Assembly (NCBI RefSeq): GCF_003056355.1
Contig: NZ_PYVW01000010.1
Location: 1-64,000, forward strand
DNA length: 64,000 bases
Source of the DNA: Devosia naphthalenivorans
GTDB taxonomy: Bacteria > Pseudomonadota > Alphaproteobacteria > Rhizobiales > Devosiaceae
Direction of reading: 5' to 3'
Below, piece after piece: positions 1 to 8,622 of this stretch. The stretch's first letter is position 1; the number at the start of each line of letters is the position of its first letter. The notes beneath the pieces are model-generated. The model was not told the origin of the DNA, ran no database searches, and saw only the letters and a list, made by a program, of their open reading frames with translations. Both the position numbers and the translations under genes were made by a program.

Positions 1-325
1 CACAAAGCAAACACTACCGCTGGACGAGGTCGAGCGAGTGGAGGCTCTGGTGCCACGCCCTCACGGTTCGACGAACTCACCGCGAGGTCTACTGGGTTGA
101 TGGACGCAAACAACCAATGTGGATGCAATACCACCGGGTCATTCCCGCGAAAGCGGGAACCTCTGTTTTCCTTGCAATCATCGCCAACGGAGGTTCCCGC
201 TTTCGCGGGAATGACCCGGTGGAAAAGCACATAAAGCAAACACTACCGCCTGGGCTGGGACGAGCGAGTGGAGGGTCGGTGCCACGACCTCGCGGTTCGA
301 CGGGTTCACCATGAGGTCTACTGGG
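1..325. repeat. Composite intergenic repeat block
   Basis: There is no convincing gene in the first 350 bases. Two imperfect direct copies of a roughly 95-base unit (1-95 and about 229-325) share an AAGCAAACACTACCGC start and a CGAGCGAGTGGAGG core, and end in GAGGTCTACTGG. They flank a perfect palindromic element (131-222). Related units in the opposite orientation lie at 8442-8515 and 22911-23036, so this is a dispersed family in this genome. Short open frames here are by-products of the repeats. Confidence 0.7.
131..222. repeat. Palindromic REP-like element, copy 1
   Basis: Two 33-base arms (131-163 and 190-222) are perfect inverted repeats built around ATTCCCGCGAAAGCGGGAA, with a 26-base spacer. 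The same element occurs inverted at 6031-6115, with its spacer reverse-complemented as well. Diverged relatives are at 13681-13755 and 26441-26515. Such elements are common between genes in alphaproteobacteria and can form long hairpins. Confidence 0.85.
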
Positions 326-350
326 TTAATCCTGTTGGCAGCGCCTCCCC

Positions 351-1175
351 TCAGCGCGACAGAATGAAATCTCGCTCGGTCGATAGCCCATGCCATTCAC
401 CTGGCGTATCGCTGTCAAAAATCAGCGTGTACGGTCCTTTATAGCCCGCCTCTTCCGCTAGCCTCACGCATTCCCCAAAATCTGCCTCATCGAGATCGCC
501 ATCGATGAATTGCGCCTTGGCGTGGCACAACTCGGCCCGCCCGAAGATGGAGCGCAGATCGGAATATTTGTTGGGCCCGCCCCAATTGCCGAAATCGCCC
601 AGCAAGCCAATACGGCCATCGAGCTTGTCGAGCAGGTAATGCACATGGGCCGGCTCCGCCAACAGGTCGAACCAGTTCTCCGTCACGAGGCGAACGCTTG
701 AACCGGAATTCCCATCCGCCAGCGCCGCCAGTGCCTTGACAGAACGGTCCAGCGCGTCCCGCGTCGGCTTCTGCTTGCCCGCGATGATGCGCGCGTTCTC
801 TGCGCCAAGCTCGTTTGCCACCTCGATCCAGCTGGCGATCCAGGCCTGGTCGCGTGCTCCATATTCGGGGTGGCTGATATCGCCGGCGTCGATCAGCAGG
901 GTTTGCAGCCGGACCTCGGCGATGCGCAACTGATCGCGCAGTTCCCCGAGATAGATCGGATCGCGGCTGCGCAGGTGGAACGACACGATCTCCAGCCGGT
1001 GATAGCCATGATTGGCCAGAACCGAAGGCAGGCCGAGCAGGGATTCCTCGCCCTCGCCATAGCTCTCCTGCATCGGCCCGACCTCGGTGGTGGTCAGGTC
1101 ATGCGGAAAGGTCATGCCCAATAGCCGGTGCAACGACCAGGTGGAGACGGCAATTCGGTCGGCGCTGATGCTCAT
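351..1175 (-). CDS. Sugar phosphate isomerase/epimerase-like TIM-barrel protein
   Basis: A 274-residue protein of the AP-endonuclease-2 / xylose-isomerase-like TIM-barrel superfamily (COG1082). Visible features are the N-terminal AVSTWSLHRLLG strand, a LVTENWFDL segment near residue 165 whose Glu is the usual metal ligand, a GLLGDFGNWGG segment near 190, and ELCHAKAQFIDGDLDE near 215 with the metal-binding His. The ATG at 1175 is preceded by AAAGGA at a good distance. It lies 44 bases downstream of the amidohydrolase gene on the same strand, so they are probably co-transcribed. Family members isomerise or epimerise keto-sugars or sugar acids. The substrate cannot be read from the sequence; a role in the neighbouring deoxy-sugar route is inference. 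Confidence 0.8.
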   Translation of the reverse strand: MSISADRIAVSTWSLHRLLGMTFPHDLTTTEVGPMQESYGEGEESLLGLPSVLANHGYHRLEIVSFHLRSRDPIYLGELRDQLRIAEVRLQTLLIDAGDISHPEYGARDQAWIASWIEVANELGAENARIIAGKQKPTRDALDRSVKALAALADGNSGSSVRLVTENWFDLLAEPAHVHYLLDKLDGRIGLLGDFGNWGGPNKYSDLRSIFGRAELCHAKAQFIDGDLDEADFGECVRLAEEAGYKGPYTLIFDSDTPGEWHGLSTERDFILSR

Positions 1176-1219
1176 GGATTGGTCCTTTTATTGTTGTTTG
1201 AACAAGTGTCGCGGCCACT

Positions 1220-2041
1220 TCAGACCTTGTAGATCCGCTCGGCATTGCCGTGCAGCAGCTTGGCTTGTTCCTCTGGGCTCGACCCCTTGATTATCTCGCG
1301 GGTGGCCTCCACCCAACGCGTGAGCGAGCCGGTTAGTGTCACGACCGGATGATCGGAGCCCCAGACCACCCGATCCCAGCCGAAACTCTCGATGACATGT
1401 TCCACGTATGGGCGGATGGTTTCCACTGTCCAATCGGGGCCGGAATAAGCAACGATGCCGGAGATCTTTGCATAGACATTGGGCAGCCGGGCAATGCTGG
1501 CGATGCGCTCGCGCCAGGGATCGAGCCCGCGTCCGGTCACATCCGGAACGCCGCAGTGATCGAGGATAAAGGTGACGTCCGGTGCCCGCTCGGCCAGCAT
1601 TTGTCCGATCGGGAGTTGATCGTCGCGCACGCAAAGATCAAAGCTCAGGTCATAATCCGGCAGATGCCGGATGTTCTCGATAAACAGGTCTGACTGGCTG
1701 AGATCGTCAGGCGCCTGATGCAGGATGCGCCGCACGCCCTTGACGTGGGCATGCTCACTAAGCTGCTCGATCTGGTCGACGAAATTGGTGTGCTCGGGCC
1801 GGCAGGCCGCGACCGCGCCGATCACACGCGGCAGGGTCAGCACGAAATCGGTCTCCGCGGTCATGTCGGCCTCGGCAACGTCGACCTCCATGTGCAGCGC
1901 CGATTCAATGCCCAGCGGAACAGCTTCGGCGAAATAATCCTCGACACTCCAGCCCTTGTTGATCGTCGGCTCACCCGCCAGCCATGGGTAGCTGAAGCGA
2001 TCGGGATAGATCAGGTGCAGATGCGTATCGAGAATGCGCAA
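1220..2041 (-). CDS. Amidohydrolase, L-fuconolactonase-like (COG3618)
   Basis: A 273-residue metal-dependent hydrolase of the amidohydrolase_2 family. The strand-1 HxH motif is in RILDTHLHL at residues 2-10, FILDHCG sits near 160 and VVWGSDHPV near 228, all typical of L-fucono-1,5-lactonase and dicarboxylate lactonase relatives. The family hydrolyses sugar lactones to aldonates. The open frame runs far upstream across the SDR gene without coding sense, so I place the start at TTG 2041, preceded by GGGGGGAC, directly before the conserved N-terminus. The SDR gene diverges from it across 90 bases. A lactonase beside an SDR matches the oxidative, non-phosphorylating L-fucose/L-rhamnose route, but the exact sugar is inferred. 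Confidence 0.82.
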   Translation of the reverse strand: MRILDTHLHLIYPDRFSYPWLAGEPTINKGWSVEDYFAEAVPLGIESALHMEVDVAEADMTAETDFVLTLPRVIGAVAACRPEHTNFVDQIEQLSEHAHVKGVRRILHQAPDDLSQSDLFIENIRHLPDYDLSFDLCVRDDQLPIGQMLAERAPDVTFILDHCGVPDVTGRGLDPWRERIASIARLPNVYAKISGIVAYSGPDWTVETIRPYVEHVIESFGWDRVVWGSDHPVVTLTGSLTRWVEATREIIKGSSPEEQAKLLHGNAERIYKV

Positions 2042-2131
2042 TTTGATTGTCCCCCCAACAGTGACACTTGCCCGCGAAGCGCTATAAGCAATGGTCACAA
2101 GGGCAGCATAAAGACTTTGGGAGAACACGCC

Positions 2132-2863
2132 ATGGCCGATCTCAACGGCAAAATCGTTCTGGTCACCGCCGCAGCGCAAGGCATCGGCCGCGCCTCGGTC
2201 GAGGCTTTCGCCGCCGCCGGCGCCAAGGTTGTCGCGACGGACATCAATGCGCAAAAGCTTGTGGAGCTTGAGGGCCTTGCCGGCGTCACCACGCGCGTGC
2301 TCGACGTGCTCTCCACCGACGCGGTGCAATCCGCCGTGGCCGAGATCGGCCGTATCGATGTGCTGTTCAACTGCGCCGGTGTCGTTCACTCCGGCTCGGT
2401 GCTGGAGATGAGCGAAGACGACCTCGACTTTGCCCTCAACCTCAACGTCAAGGCACAGATCCGAACCATCAAGGCCGTGCTGCCGCAAATGCTCGAGCGC
2501 AGGGATGGCGCCATCATCAACATGGCAACCGTTGCAAGTTCGATAAAAGGCGTCCCCAATCGCGCCGCTTATTCCATCAGCAAGGCGGCCGTTGTCGGCC
2601 TCACCAAATCCATCGCCGCCGATTTCACTACCCAGGGCATCCGCGTCAACGCCATCTGCCCCGGCACTGTGGATTCCCCATCGCTGCACGAGCGCTGGCA
2701 CGCGACGGGCGATTTCGAAGCCGCCAAGAAAGCCTTCATCGCCCGCCAGCCTATTGGCCGCATCGCAAAGCCCGAGGAAGTCGCCGATCTCGCCGTCTAC
2801 CTCGCCGGCGCAACCTATACGACAGGCCAGGTGCACATCATCGATGGCGGCTGGACGGCCTAG
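2132..2863 (+). CDS. SDR-family oxidoreductase, probable 2-keto-3-deoxy-L-fuconate dehydrogenase type
   Basis: A 243-residue classical short-chain dehydrogenase. The nucleotide-binding loop TAAAQGIG is at residues 12-19, NCAG at 80-83, catalytic Ser near 137, and YSISK gives Tyr147 and Lys151. ATDIN after the second strand suggests NAD preference. The C-terminus (TGQVHIIDGGWTA) is the usual SDR ending. I start at ATG 2132, where conserved sequence begins, although the frame is open further upstream. It is divergent from the lactonase gene, which supports one sugar-acid pathway in which this enzyme oxidises the 2-keto-3-deoxy intermediate. The pathway assignment is inference and the SDR family is certain. 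Confidence 0.85.
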   Translation: MADLNGKIVLVTAAAQGIGRASVEAFAAAGAKVVATDINAQKLVELEGLAGVTTRVLDVLSTDAVQSAVAEIGRIDVLFNCAGVVHSGSVLEMSEDDLDFALNLNVKAQIRTIKAVLPQMLERRDGAIINMATVASSIKGVPNRAAYSISKAAVVGLTKSIAADFTTQGIRVNAICPGTVDSPSLHERWHATGDFEAAKKAFIARQPIGRIAKPEEVADLAVYLAGATYTTGQVHIIDGGWTA

Positions 2864-3453
2864 AGCCCGACCAGCAGATACTGCCCCATGAACCACACTT
2901 CCCGCGCCAGGAAGGGCAGGGTGGTGTCCCATGTCTGGTAGCGACTGGTGCGCGTGGGCGATGAGCCCGCCGCCACCCCCATGCGGCCGGCAATCAGCAT
3001 CGCGCGGCGCATATGCAGCGGGTCCGACACGATCAGCACGTCCCTGATGCCGGCCTGTTCAAGAACGATCCGCGCAAACTGCAAATTCTCCAGCGTCGTG
3101 CGAGACTGATCCTCCAGCACGATATCACCAGCGGGCACTCCTTGCTCCACCAGCCAGTTCCGGCTGGCCACGGCTTCGCTCAACTCATCCTCCGGACTGC
3201 GCCCCCCGGTGACGACAATTCTGCTGACCACTCCCGCCTCATAAAGCTGCTGCGCATGCCGCAACCGCTCGATCAGCACCGGGCTGGGCACATCCCCCAG
3301 CACGGCTGCACCCAGCACCAAAGCCGCGCCTGCCGGCCCCGGCGCGCTATACCCGGCAAAGCGCCAGATGTCCCACGCCAGCCCGCCGCAGACCAGAAGG
3401 CCCACGGCAAGCAGCACGGTTATGAAGCGATAGCTGCGGTGGGCTAGGCCCAT
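2860..3453 (-). CDS. YdcF/SanA family protein (DUF218)
   Basis: A 197-residue protein with one N-terminal membrane segment (about residues 8-28, ITVLLAVGLLVCGGLAWDIW) followed by a DUF218 domain: ALVLGAAVLGD, SRIVVTGG, then EDQSRTTLENL and VLIVSDPLHMRRA. These are the family's conserved Asp, Gly-Gly and Asn/Asp-His positions. YdcF/SanA proteins are linked to envelope integrity but have no agreed reaction. The ATG at 3453 overlaps the last 10 bases of the aminopeptidase gene, so the two are probably translationally coupled. Its stop overlaps the end of the convergent SDR gene by 4 bases. Confidence 0.85.
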   Translation of the reverse strand: MGLAHRSYRFITVLLAVGLLVCGGLAWDIWRFAGYSAPGPAGAALVLGAAVLGDVPSPVLIERLRHAQQLYEAGVVSRIVVTGGRSPEDELSEAVASRNWLVEQGVPAGDIVLEDQSRTTLENLQFARIVLEQAGIRDVLIVSDPLHMRRAMLIAGRMGVAAGSSPTRTSRYQTWDTTLPFLAREVWFMGQYLLVGL

Positions 3454-4682
3454 TCGCCCTTGCGCATGACGGGCTCGGTCGTGCCATCGGCATGGACGCC
3501 ATCGATGTCGATCTGGTCCGAACCGATCATCCAGTCCACATGGATGTTGGAGGTGTTGCCACCCTGGGCATTGATCTGCTCCTGGGAAAGGTCCTTGCCG
3601 CCCACGAAGCAATCCGAATAACACTGGCCCTGCGCGATATGGCAGGACGCGTTTTCGTCATAGAGCGTGTTGAAAAACAGCACGCCCGAGGCCGAGATCG
3701 GCGACGAATGAGGCACCAGCGCCACCTCGCCCAGCCGCCGCGCGCCTTCATCGGTATCGAGTACCTTGTTGAAGATATCCTGCCCCTTGGAGGCCTTGAG
3801 CTCCACCAGCCGACCGCCCTCGAAGCGCGCCTGCATATCCTCGATCAGCGCGCCATTATGCGATAGCGGCTTGGTCGCTGCCACGTACCCATCCACCCGC
3901 ATCCGGTGCGGCGTGGTGAACACCTCTTCGGTGGGGATGTTGGGATTGCAGGTGATGCCGTTCTTGGCTTCCGACGCGCCGCCCTTCCAGCGATGCCCAT
4001 CGGCAAGGCCGACCGTCAGGTCGGTGCCCGGTCCGGTGTATTTCAGCGCCGAGAATGACTTGCCATTGAGCCAGGTCCAGCGTGCCTTGAGGTTGGCATT
4101 GTGCTCCTTCCAGGCGGCAATCGGGTCTTCCACATCGACGCGCGATGCCTTGAAGATCGCGTCGGCCAGCTTGCCAACCGCCACTTCCTCGCTGTCGTCG
4201 GGAAACACCAGTCTGGCCCAGGCGGGAGTGGGGTAGGACACGATGTTCCAGTTGATGTCGAACCCCGTGATCAGCTGCAGCGCCGGCTTGTAAGCCGCCG
4301 AATTGGCCCGCATGGCGCGCGAGGTCTTGTCGGGGTCCTGCCCCGCCAGCATCATGGGGTTGTCGCCCGAAATGGCCAGGCGCGCCGCATTGTTCCTGAA
4401 CGCTTCCGCCATGCCCGAATAAAGCCAGCCGGCGGCTTTGTCGAAGCTCTTGTCATTGGCATATTTGTAGCGGGCGAGGGTGCTTTCCTCATCCGAATAG
4501 ATGGTGGTGACGAGGCCCGCGCCGGCCTTGTAGGCATGCTCGGTGATGCGACGCACCAGTGGCGCCGCGCTCATCGGCGCGGTCATCACCAGATCCTGTC
4601 CTTCCGCCAGCTGCAGTCCCACCTTGATGGCGACCTGGGCGAGCTTGTCCAGTTTGACGGGATCGATGGGGGAGGTGGCCAT
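3444..4682 (-). CDS. M29-family aminopeptidase (AmpS/PepS type)
   Basis: A 412-residue cytosolic metallo-aminopeptidase, matching the usual M29 length of about 410. M29 landmarks present are AEGQDLVMTAP in the N-terminal domain, GPGTDLTVGLADGHRWKGG near 245, NIPTEEVFTTPHR with metal-ligand Glu/His near 270, and HIAQGQCYSD plus NTSNIHVDWMIGS near the C-terminus with the remaining ligands. These enzymes remove N-terminal residues from peptides with broad specificity. The frame is open upstream, but ATG 4682 (MATSPIDP) gives the family-typical N-terminus. The YdcF gene follows with a 10-base overlap. Confidence 0.9.
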   Translation of the reverse strand: MATSPIDPVKLDKLAQVAIKVGLQLAEGQDLVMTAPMSAAPLVRRITEHAYKAGAGLVTTIYSDEESTLARYKYANDKSFDKAAGWLYSGMAEAFRNNAARLAISGDNPMMLAGQDPDKTSRAMRANSAAYKPALQLITGFDINWNIVSYPTPAWARLVFPDDSEEVAVGKLADAIFKASRVDVEDPIAAWKEHNANLKARWTWLNGKSFSALKYTGPGTDLTVGLADGHRWKGGASEAKNGITCNPNIPTEEVFTTPHRMRVDGYVAATKPLSHNGALIEDMQARFEGGRLVELKASKGQDIFNKVLDTDEGARRLGEVALVPHSSPISASGVLFFNTLYDENASCHIAQGQCYSDCFVGGKDLSQEQINAQGGNTSNIHVDWMIGSDQIDIDGVHADGTTEPVMRKGEWA

Positions 4683-4869
4683 GGGTTTGAAAACTCTCGT
4701 TCTGAATCGCTTTGTGCGCGAGCCTATCCCCGCTTTGTGCCCAATGTCAGCCACAACGCAAAAATTCTCTGCAACTCGGCTGCCTTCCAAATGGTAATGT
4801 GCGTCGGCCTTGCTCCGCTCCCATGCATGCGCCATCTACGGACACGATGAACAAGCACCGGATCAAGCC

Positions 4870-5757
4870 ATGACAGCGGCCATGCCCTCCCGACGACGTG
4901 GCCTGATGCTGGTCAATCCCAAGGCCCGACGCGGCACCGCGGCGCTGGAGCCGGTGATCGCGCGCCTCGAACAGGGCGGCATCGACGTGGTCGTGGAGCG
5001 CTTCGAGACGCCCGAGGAAGTCTCCGCGGACATTGCTCGCCGCCGGCACGAGGCCGATCTGGTGATCGTCTGCGGTGGCGATGGCACCATCAATTCAGCC
5101 GCCCGCGGCGTTCTCGATACCGGCCTGCCCATGGGCATCCTGCCGATGGGCACCGCCAACGACTTGGCCCGCACGCTCGGCGTCCCCGATGACCTCATCA
5201 TGGCGGCCGAAGTCATCGTTGCCGGCAAGCAGCGCAAGATCGACCTCGGCGAGGTCAACGGCCACCCCTTCTTCAACGTCGCAAGCCTGGGCTTGAGCGC
5301 CGATCTGGCGCGCGGCCTGACGCCAGAAGCCAAGAAGCGCTGGGGCAAGCTCGGCTACGCCTTGGGCGCGATGCGCGTCCTCGCTGCTTCCCGCCCGTTC
5401 CGCGCCGAGATCATCAGCGATGCCGGCTCGGTGACGGTCAAGACGCTGCAGATCGCCGTGGGTAATGGCGTCCACTATGGCGGCGGGACGGTGATCCACG
5501 AACACGCCAGCATCGATGACGAACATCTCGATCTCTACAGCCTCGAGCTCAAGAACGTCTGGAAGTTCGGCCTCATGCTGGGCGCCTTCCGCCGCGGCCA
5601 ACACGGCGCCTGGGACGAGGTGCGGACCTCCAAGAGCACCGAATTCGACATCCGCACCCGCGAGCCCAAGTCCATCAACACCGACGGCGACATCGTCACT
5701 CAGACCCCCGCGCACTTCAAGATCAGGCCGGCTGCAGTGACGGTCTTCGCGCCGTAG
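4870..5757 (+). CDS. Diacylglycerol/lipid kinase family protein (YegS/BmrU-like)
   Basis: A 295-residue soluble lipid kinase of the DAGK-catalytic superfamily. Diagnostic motifs are LMLVNPKARRG at residues 12-22, the GGDGTIN nucleotide-binding loop at 69-75, and ILPMGTANDLAR at 90-101. The second domain has the usual VGNGVHYGGG region. Members phosphorylate diacylglycerol or related lipids and can influence membrane lipid turnover. ATG 4870 places the first conserved strand at residue 12; the frame extends upstream to 4810 without conserved sequence. It stands alone and diverges from the aminopeptidase gene. Confidence 0.87.
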   Translation: MTAAMPSRRRGLMLVNPKARRGTAALEPVIARLEQGGIDVVVERFETPEEVSADIARRRHEADLVIVCGGDGTINSAARGVLDTGLPMGILPMGTANDLARTLGVPDDLIMAAEVIVAGKQRKIDLGEVNGHPFFNVASLGLSADLARGLTPEAKKRWGKLGYALGAMRVLAASRPFRAEIISDAGSVTVKTLQIAVGNGVHYGGGTVIHEHASIDDEHLDLYSLELKNVWKFGLMLGAFRRGQHGAWDEVRTSKSTEFDIRTREPKSINTDGDIVTQTPAHFKIRPAAVTVFAP

Positions 5758-6568
5758 GCGTTATCTTTGAGGCGAAAGACCCAACGCTGCCCTCCCGGCA
5801 AGGGAGGATGTTCATATCGGGCGTCTTGCGCCGCTGTGTCAGTCGACACCCTCCCCCTTGCGGGGAGGGATCAAGGGTGGGGGACGTTTAGTCCCGATAT
5901 TGGGGCCAACCTCCACCCCCTCCCAGCCTCCCCCGTTAAGGGGGAGGTGCCGCCCGATGGGATAGGATGCATCGCATCTTCACCATTGGTCATGTGCCTA
6001 TAGCAAACAGTCCTCCTTGCGGCGCATTTCCCACCGGGTCATTCCCGCGAAAGCGGGAACCTCCGTTGGCGATGGTTGCAAGGAAAACAGAGGTTCCCGC
6101 TTTCGCGGGAATGACGCCGTAGTTGTTACATCATCAAAACAAGCAGCCCGAGGTAAACACGTCCCGCAAGGCGAGGGTGAATCGAGGTTATCCGACCTCT
6201 GTTCACCACCTCAATCTCCGCCCCCAGCGGCGAAGCACCACCCACCCTCGTCTCCAACAAATCTCACCCTTCCGTGAAAACACTGTTGGCAAGTGCGAAC
6301 TGTTTGGCTACAAAACGTCCACCGCTCCAAAAATGTGAACATGGGAGGCGTTGTATGGCAGCATTCATCGAACTTCCCACCAAGGGTATGACCGGACGTT
6401 AGGTCACTGCCATTCGCGGCCCGCCTTCCAGGGTGCCGCGGCGGTTTTTCACCACAGCCTGCATGATCTGACGGGATCGCTTTTCACACCATTCCCGTTC
6501 CCGGCTGTGCCTTCTTCTTTCTTCTTTTTCGAGGGCCGGTTGCCGGATAACGGGACCAGGCTGCAATC
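5758..6568. other. 811-base intergenic region with hairpins and a REP-like element
   Basis: No gene is supported. The left part has GC-rich hairpins, the clearest having arms CCTCCCCC and GGGGGAGG at 5927-5947. A palindromic element occupies 6031-6115. The remaining bases before the ABC gene are less GC-rich and presumably hold its promoter. The short open frames here lack codon bias and ribosome-binding sites. Confidence 0.6.
6031..6115. repeat. Palindromic REP-like element, copy 2 (inverted relative to copy 1)
   Basis: The left arm (6031-6063) is identical to the left arm of the 131-222 element. The 26-base spacer is the reverse complement of that element's spacer with one mismatch, so the whole unit has been copied or flipped as one piece. 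The right arm (6090-6115) is shorter, ending at GGGAATGAC. Confidence 0.85.
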
Positions 6569-8374
6569 ATGAGTCGCAAGAAACTCCCCTTTCGTGCCGA
6601 TGCCTTCCGTAATGTGCTGGGCTTCACCTTCCGCCATTGGGCGCGCCAGCCCCTGCGCGCATCCCTGATTGCCTTGCTGGTGCTGGCTGCCACATTGGCC
6701 GAAGCGCTGAGCCCGATCTTTGCGGGACGTCTGGTGGATGCCGTAGCATCCGGCAGCGGGCATGATGACGCGTTCTGGATTCCGGCGGTTACCGCGTTCT
6801 GGACCATGGCAGCGCTCTATCTGGGCGCCGTCGTGCTGCGTCAGTTCGTGTTCTTCAACCTGATCACCTTCACGCTCAAGATTATGAATGACGTGATCGC
6901 CAGCGCCTTCGAGCGCGTGCAGCGCTTCTCCACCGATTGGCATGCCAACAGCTTTGCCGGCTCGACCGTCCGCAAGATCACACGCGGCTCGAGTGCGCTC
7001 GACCTGCTCAACGACACGCTGTTGATCGCGCTATGGCCATCCATTGTGATGCTCCTGGGTGCAACGGTGATCCTGGGGCTGGCCTGGCCGGTCATGGGGC
7101 TGGTCGTGGGGCTGGGGTCGCTGATCTATGTCGGCGTCACGGTCTGGTTGTCGGTCGCCTTCGTCGCGCCGGCCGGCGCGCTGGCCAACGCTTGGGACAC
7201 CAAGATGGGTGGAGCCCTGGCCGACGCGGTCAGCTGCAATTCGGTGGTCAAGGCCTTCGGCGCTGAAACGCGGGAGGAGAGCATTCTCCAGCGCGTCGTC
7301 AGCAAGTGGCGCAAGCGAACCGCTCGCGTCTGGACTCGCGGTACGCTCAATGGCGGCGCACAAGGCCTGATGATGGCCCTGATGCAGGCCGCAATCCTGG
7401 GCACGGCCCTGCTGCTGTGGCAGCGCGGCGCTGCGACGCCGGGCGATATCACCTTCGTTCTGACCATGTTCTTCGTACTGCAGGGCCATCTGCGCGACGT
7501 GGGCCAGCACATCCGCAATCTGCAGCGCTCGGTCAACGACATGGAGGAACTGGTTGATCTGGAACACCAGGCCTATGGCATCGCCGACAAGCCGGGCGCC
7601 AAACGGATCGAGATCGGGGCCGGAGCGATCGCCTTCAACGATGTGACTTTTCAGTACGGCTCGCATGCCGAACCGCTTTATCGCGATTTCTCGGTGCGCA
7701 TTGCGCCGGGCGAACGCGTCGGGCTGGTCGGCCATTCCGGCTCGGGCAAGACCACTTTCGTCAAGCTGATCCAGCGCCTGTACGACATCAACGCCGGCGA
7801 GATCACCATCGACGGGCAGAACATCGCCGATGTGCAGCAATCGAGCCTGCGCGCCCAGATCGCCATCGTTCAGCAGGAGCCGATCCTGTTCCACCGCACG
7901 CTGGCGGAAAACATCGCCTATGCCCGTCCCGGAGCCTCCCGCGCCGAGATCGAGGAAGCGGCGCGGCAGGCCAATGCGCATGACTTCATCGTCGGTTTGC
8001 CCAAGGGCTATGAAACCATGGTGGGCGAACGGGGCGTCAAGCTGTCGGGCGGCGAGCGGCAGCGCGTGGCTATTGCCCGCGCATTTCTCGCCGATGCACG
8101 CGTGCTGATCCTGGATGAAGCGACATCAAGCCTCGACAGCGAAAGCGAGATGCAGATCCAGCAGGCCATGGAACGCCTGATGATCGGGCGCACCACGCTG
8201 GTCATCGCCCACCGGCTGTCCACCGTCGTGGCGCTGGACCGTTTGTTGGTCTTCGACAAGGGCCGCATCGTGGAAGAAGGCGATCACAGCGCCCTGATCC
8301 GCCTGCCCAACGGCATCTACCGCCGCCTGTTCGAGCGCCAGGCGCTGGAACTGACCAAAGGCATGGTTGCATGA
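6569..8374 (+). CDS. ABC transporter, fused membrane and ATP-binding domains (exporter type)
   Basis: A 601-residue half-transporter. The N-terminal half is a six-helix type-1 exporter membrane domain (hydrophobic segments from about residue 30 to 310). The C-terminal half is the ATPase: Walker A GHSGSGKTT near 389, signature LSGGERQR near 492, Walker B VLILDEATSS near 511 and the switch His in VIAHRLS near 546. It resembles the MsbA/HlyB/LapB group that exports lipids, drugs or peptides as a homodimer. It is monocistronic, with no substrate-defining neighbour. ATG 6569 is the first start in frame with the conserved N-terminus. Confidence 0.92.
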   Translation: MSRKKLPFRADAFRNVLGFTFRHWARQPLRASLIALLVLAATLAEALSPIFAGRLVDAVASGSGHDDAFWIPAVTAFWTMAALYLGAVVLRQFVFFNLITFTLKIMNDVIASAFERVQRFSTDWHANSFAGSTVRKITRGSSALDLLNDTLLIALWPSIVMLLGATVILGLAWPVMGLVVGLGSLIYVGVTVWLSVAFVAPAGALANAWDTKMGGALADAVSCNSVVKAFGAETREESILQRVVSKWRKRTARVWTRGTLNGGAQGLMMALMQAAILGTALLLWQRGAATPGDITFVLTMFFVLQGHLRDVGQHIRNLQRSVNDMEELVDLEHQAYGIADKPGAKRIEIGAGAIAFNDVTFQYGSHAEPLYRDFSVRIAPGERVGLVGHSGSGKTTFVKLIQRLYDINAGEITIDGQNIADVQQSSLRAQIAIVQQEPILFHRTLAENIAYARPGASRAEIEEAARQANAHDFIVGLPKGYETMVGERGVKLSGGERQRVAIARAFLADARVLILDEATSSLDSESEMQIQQAMERLMIGRTTLVIAHRLSTVVALDRLLVFDKGRIVEEGDHSALIRLPNGIYRRLFERQALELTKGMVA

Positions 8375-8441
8375 CGCAAGGCCCGGGTGAAAGCCCCGGC
8401 CTTTTCGCAGGGCAGGCATCTCAGCCAACTCCCTGCCAGCC

Positions 8442-8515
8442 CAGTAGACCTCACGGTGAGCTTGTCGAACCGCGAGGTCGTGCCACAATGCCTCCACAAG
8501 CTCACCATGAGGCCT
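8442..8515. repeat. Dispersed intergenic repeat (AGTAGACCTCA family)
   Basis: A unit starting CAGTAGACCTCACGGTGAG and containing CGAACCGCGAGGTCGTGCCA. It is the reverse complement of the units at 31-95 and 261-324 with scattered differences, and related to 22911-23036. It lies between the ABC exporter and the dioxygenase-like gene. Confidence 0.65.
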
Positions 8516-8622
8516 CATACCCATTGCTCCCAACTTACCGAACAATGCCTTCGCAACAGGCCCGATAGCGTGAACGGTGCGCCAAGCCTATATCTTGGTC
8601 AACACATTCAAGGAGAGCCATC

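Noticed and set aside
1220-1634. Several 60-150 codon frames antisense to the sugar genes
   Set aside because: They are shadows of high-GC codons, composition is Arg/Pro/Ala-rich, and none has a family motif.
2042-2932. Long minus-strand extension of the amidohydrolase frame across the SDR gene
   Set aside because: It is antisense to the well-conserved SDR and has no amidohydrolase features; a TTG with a good ribosome-binding site at 2041 starts the real protein.
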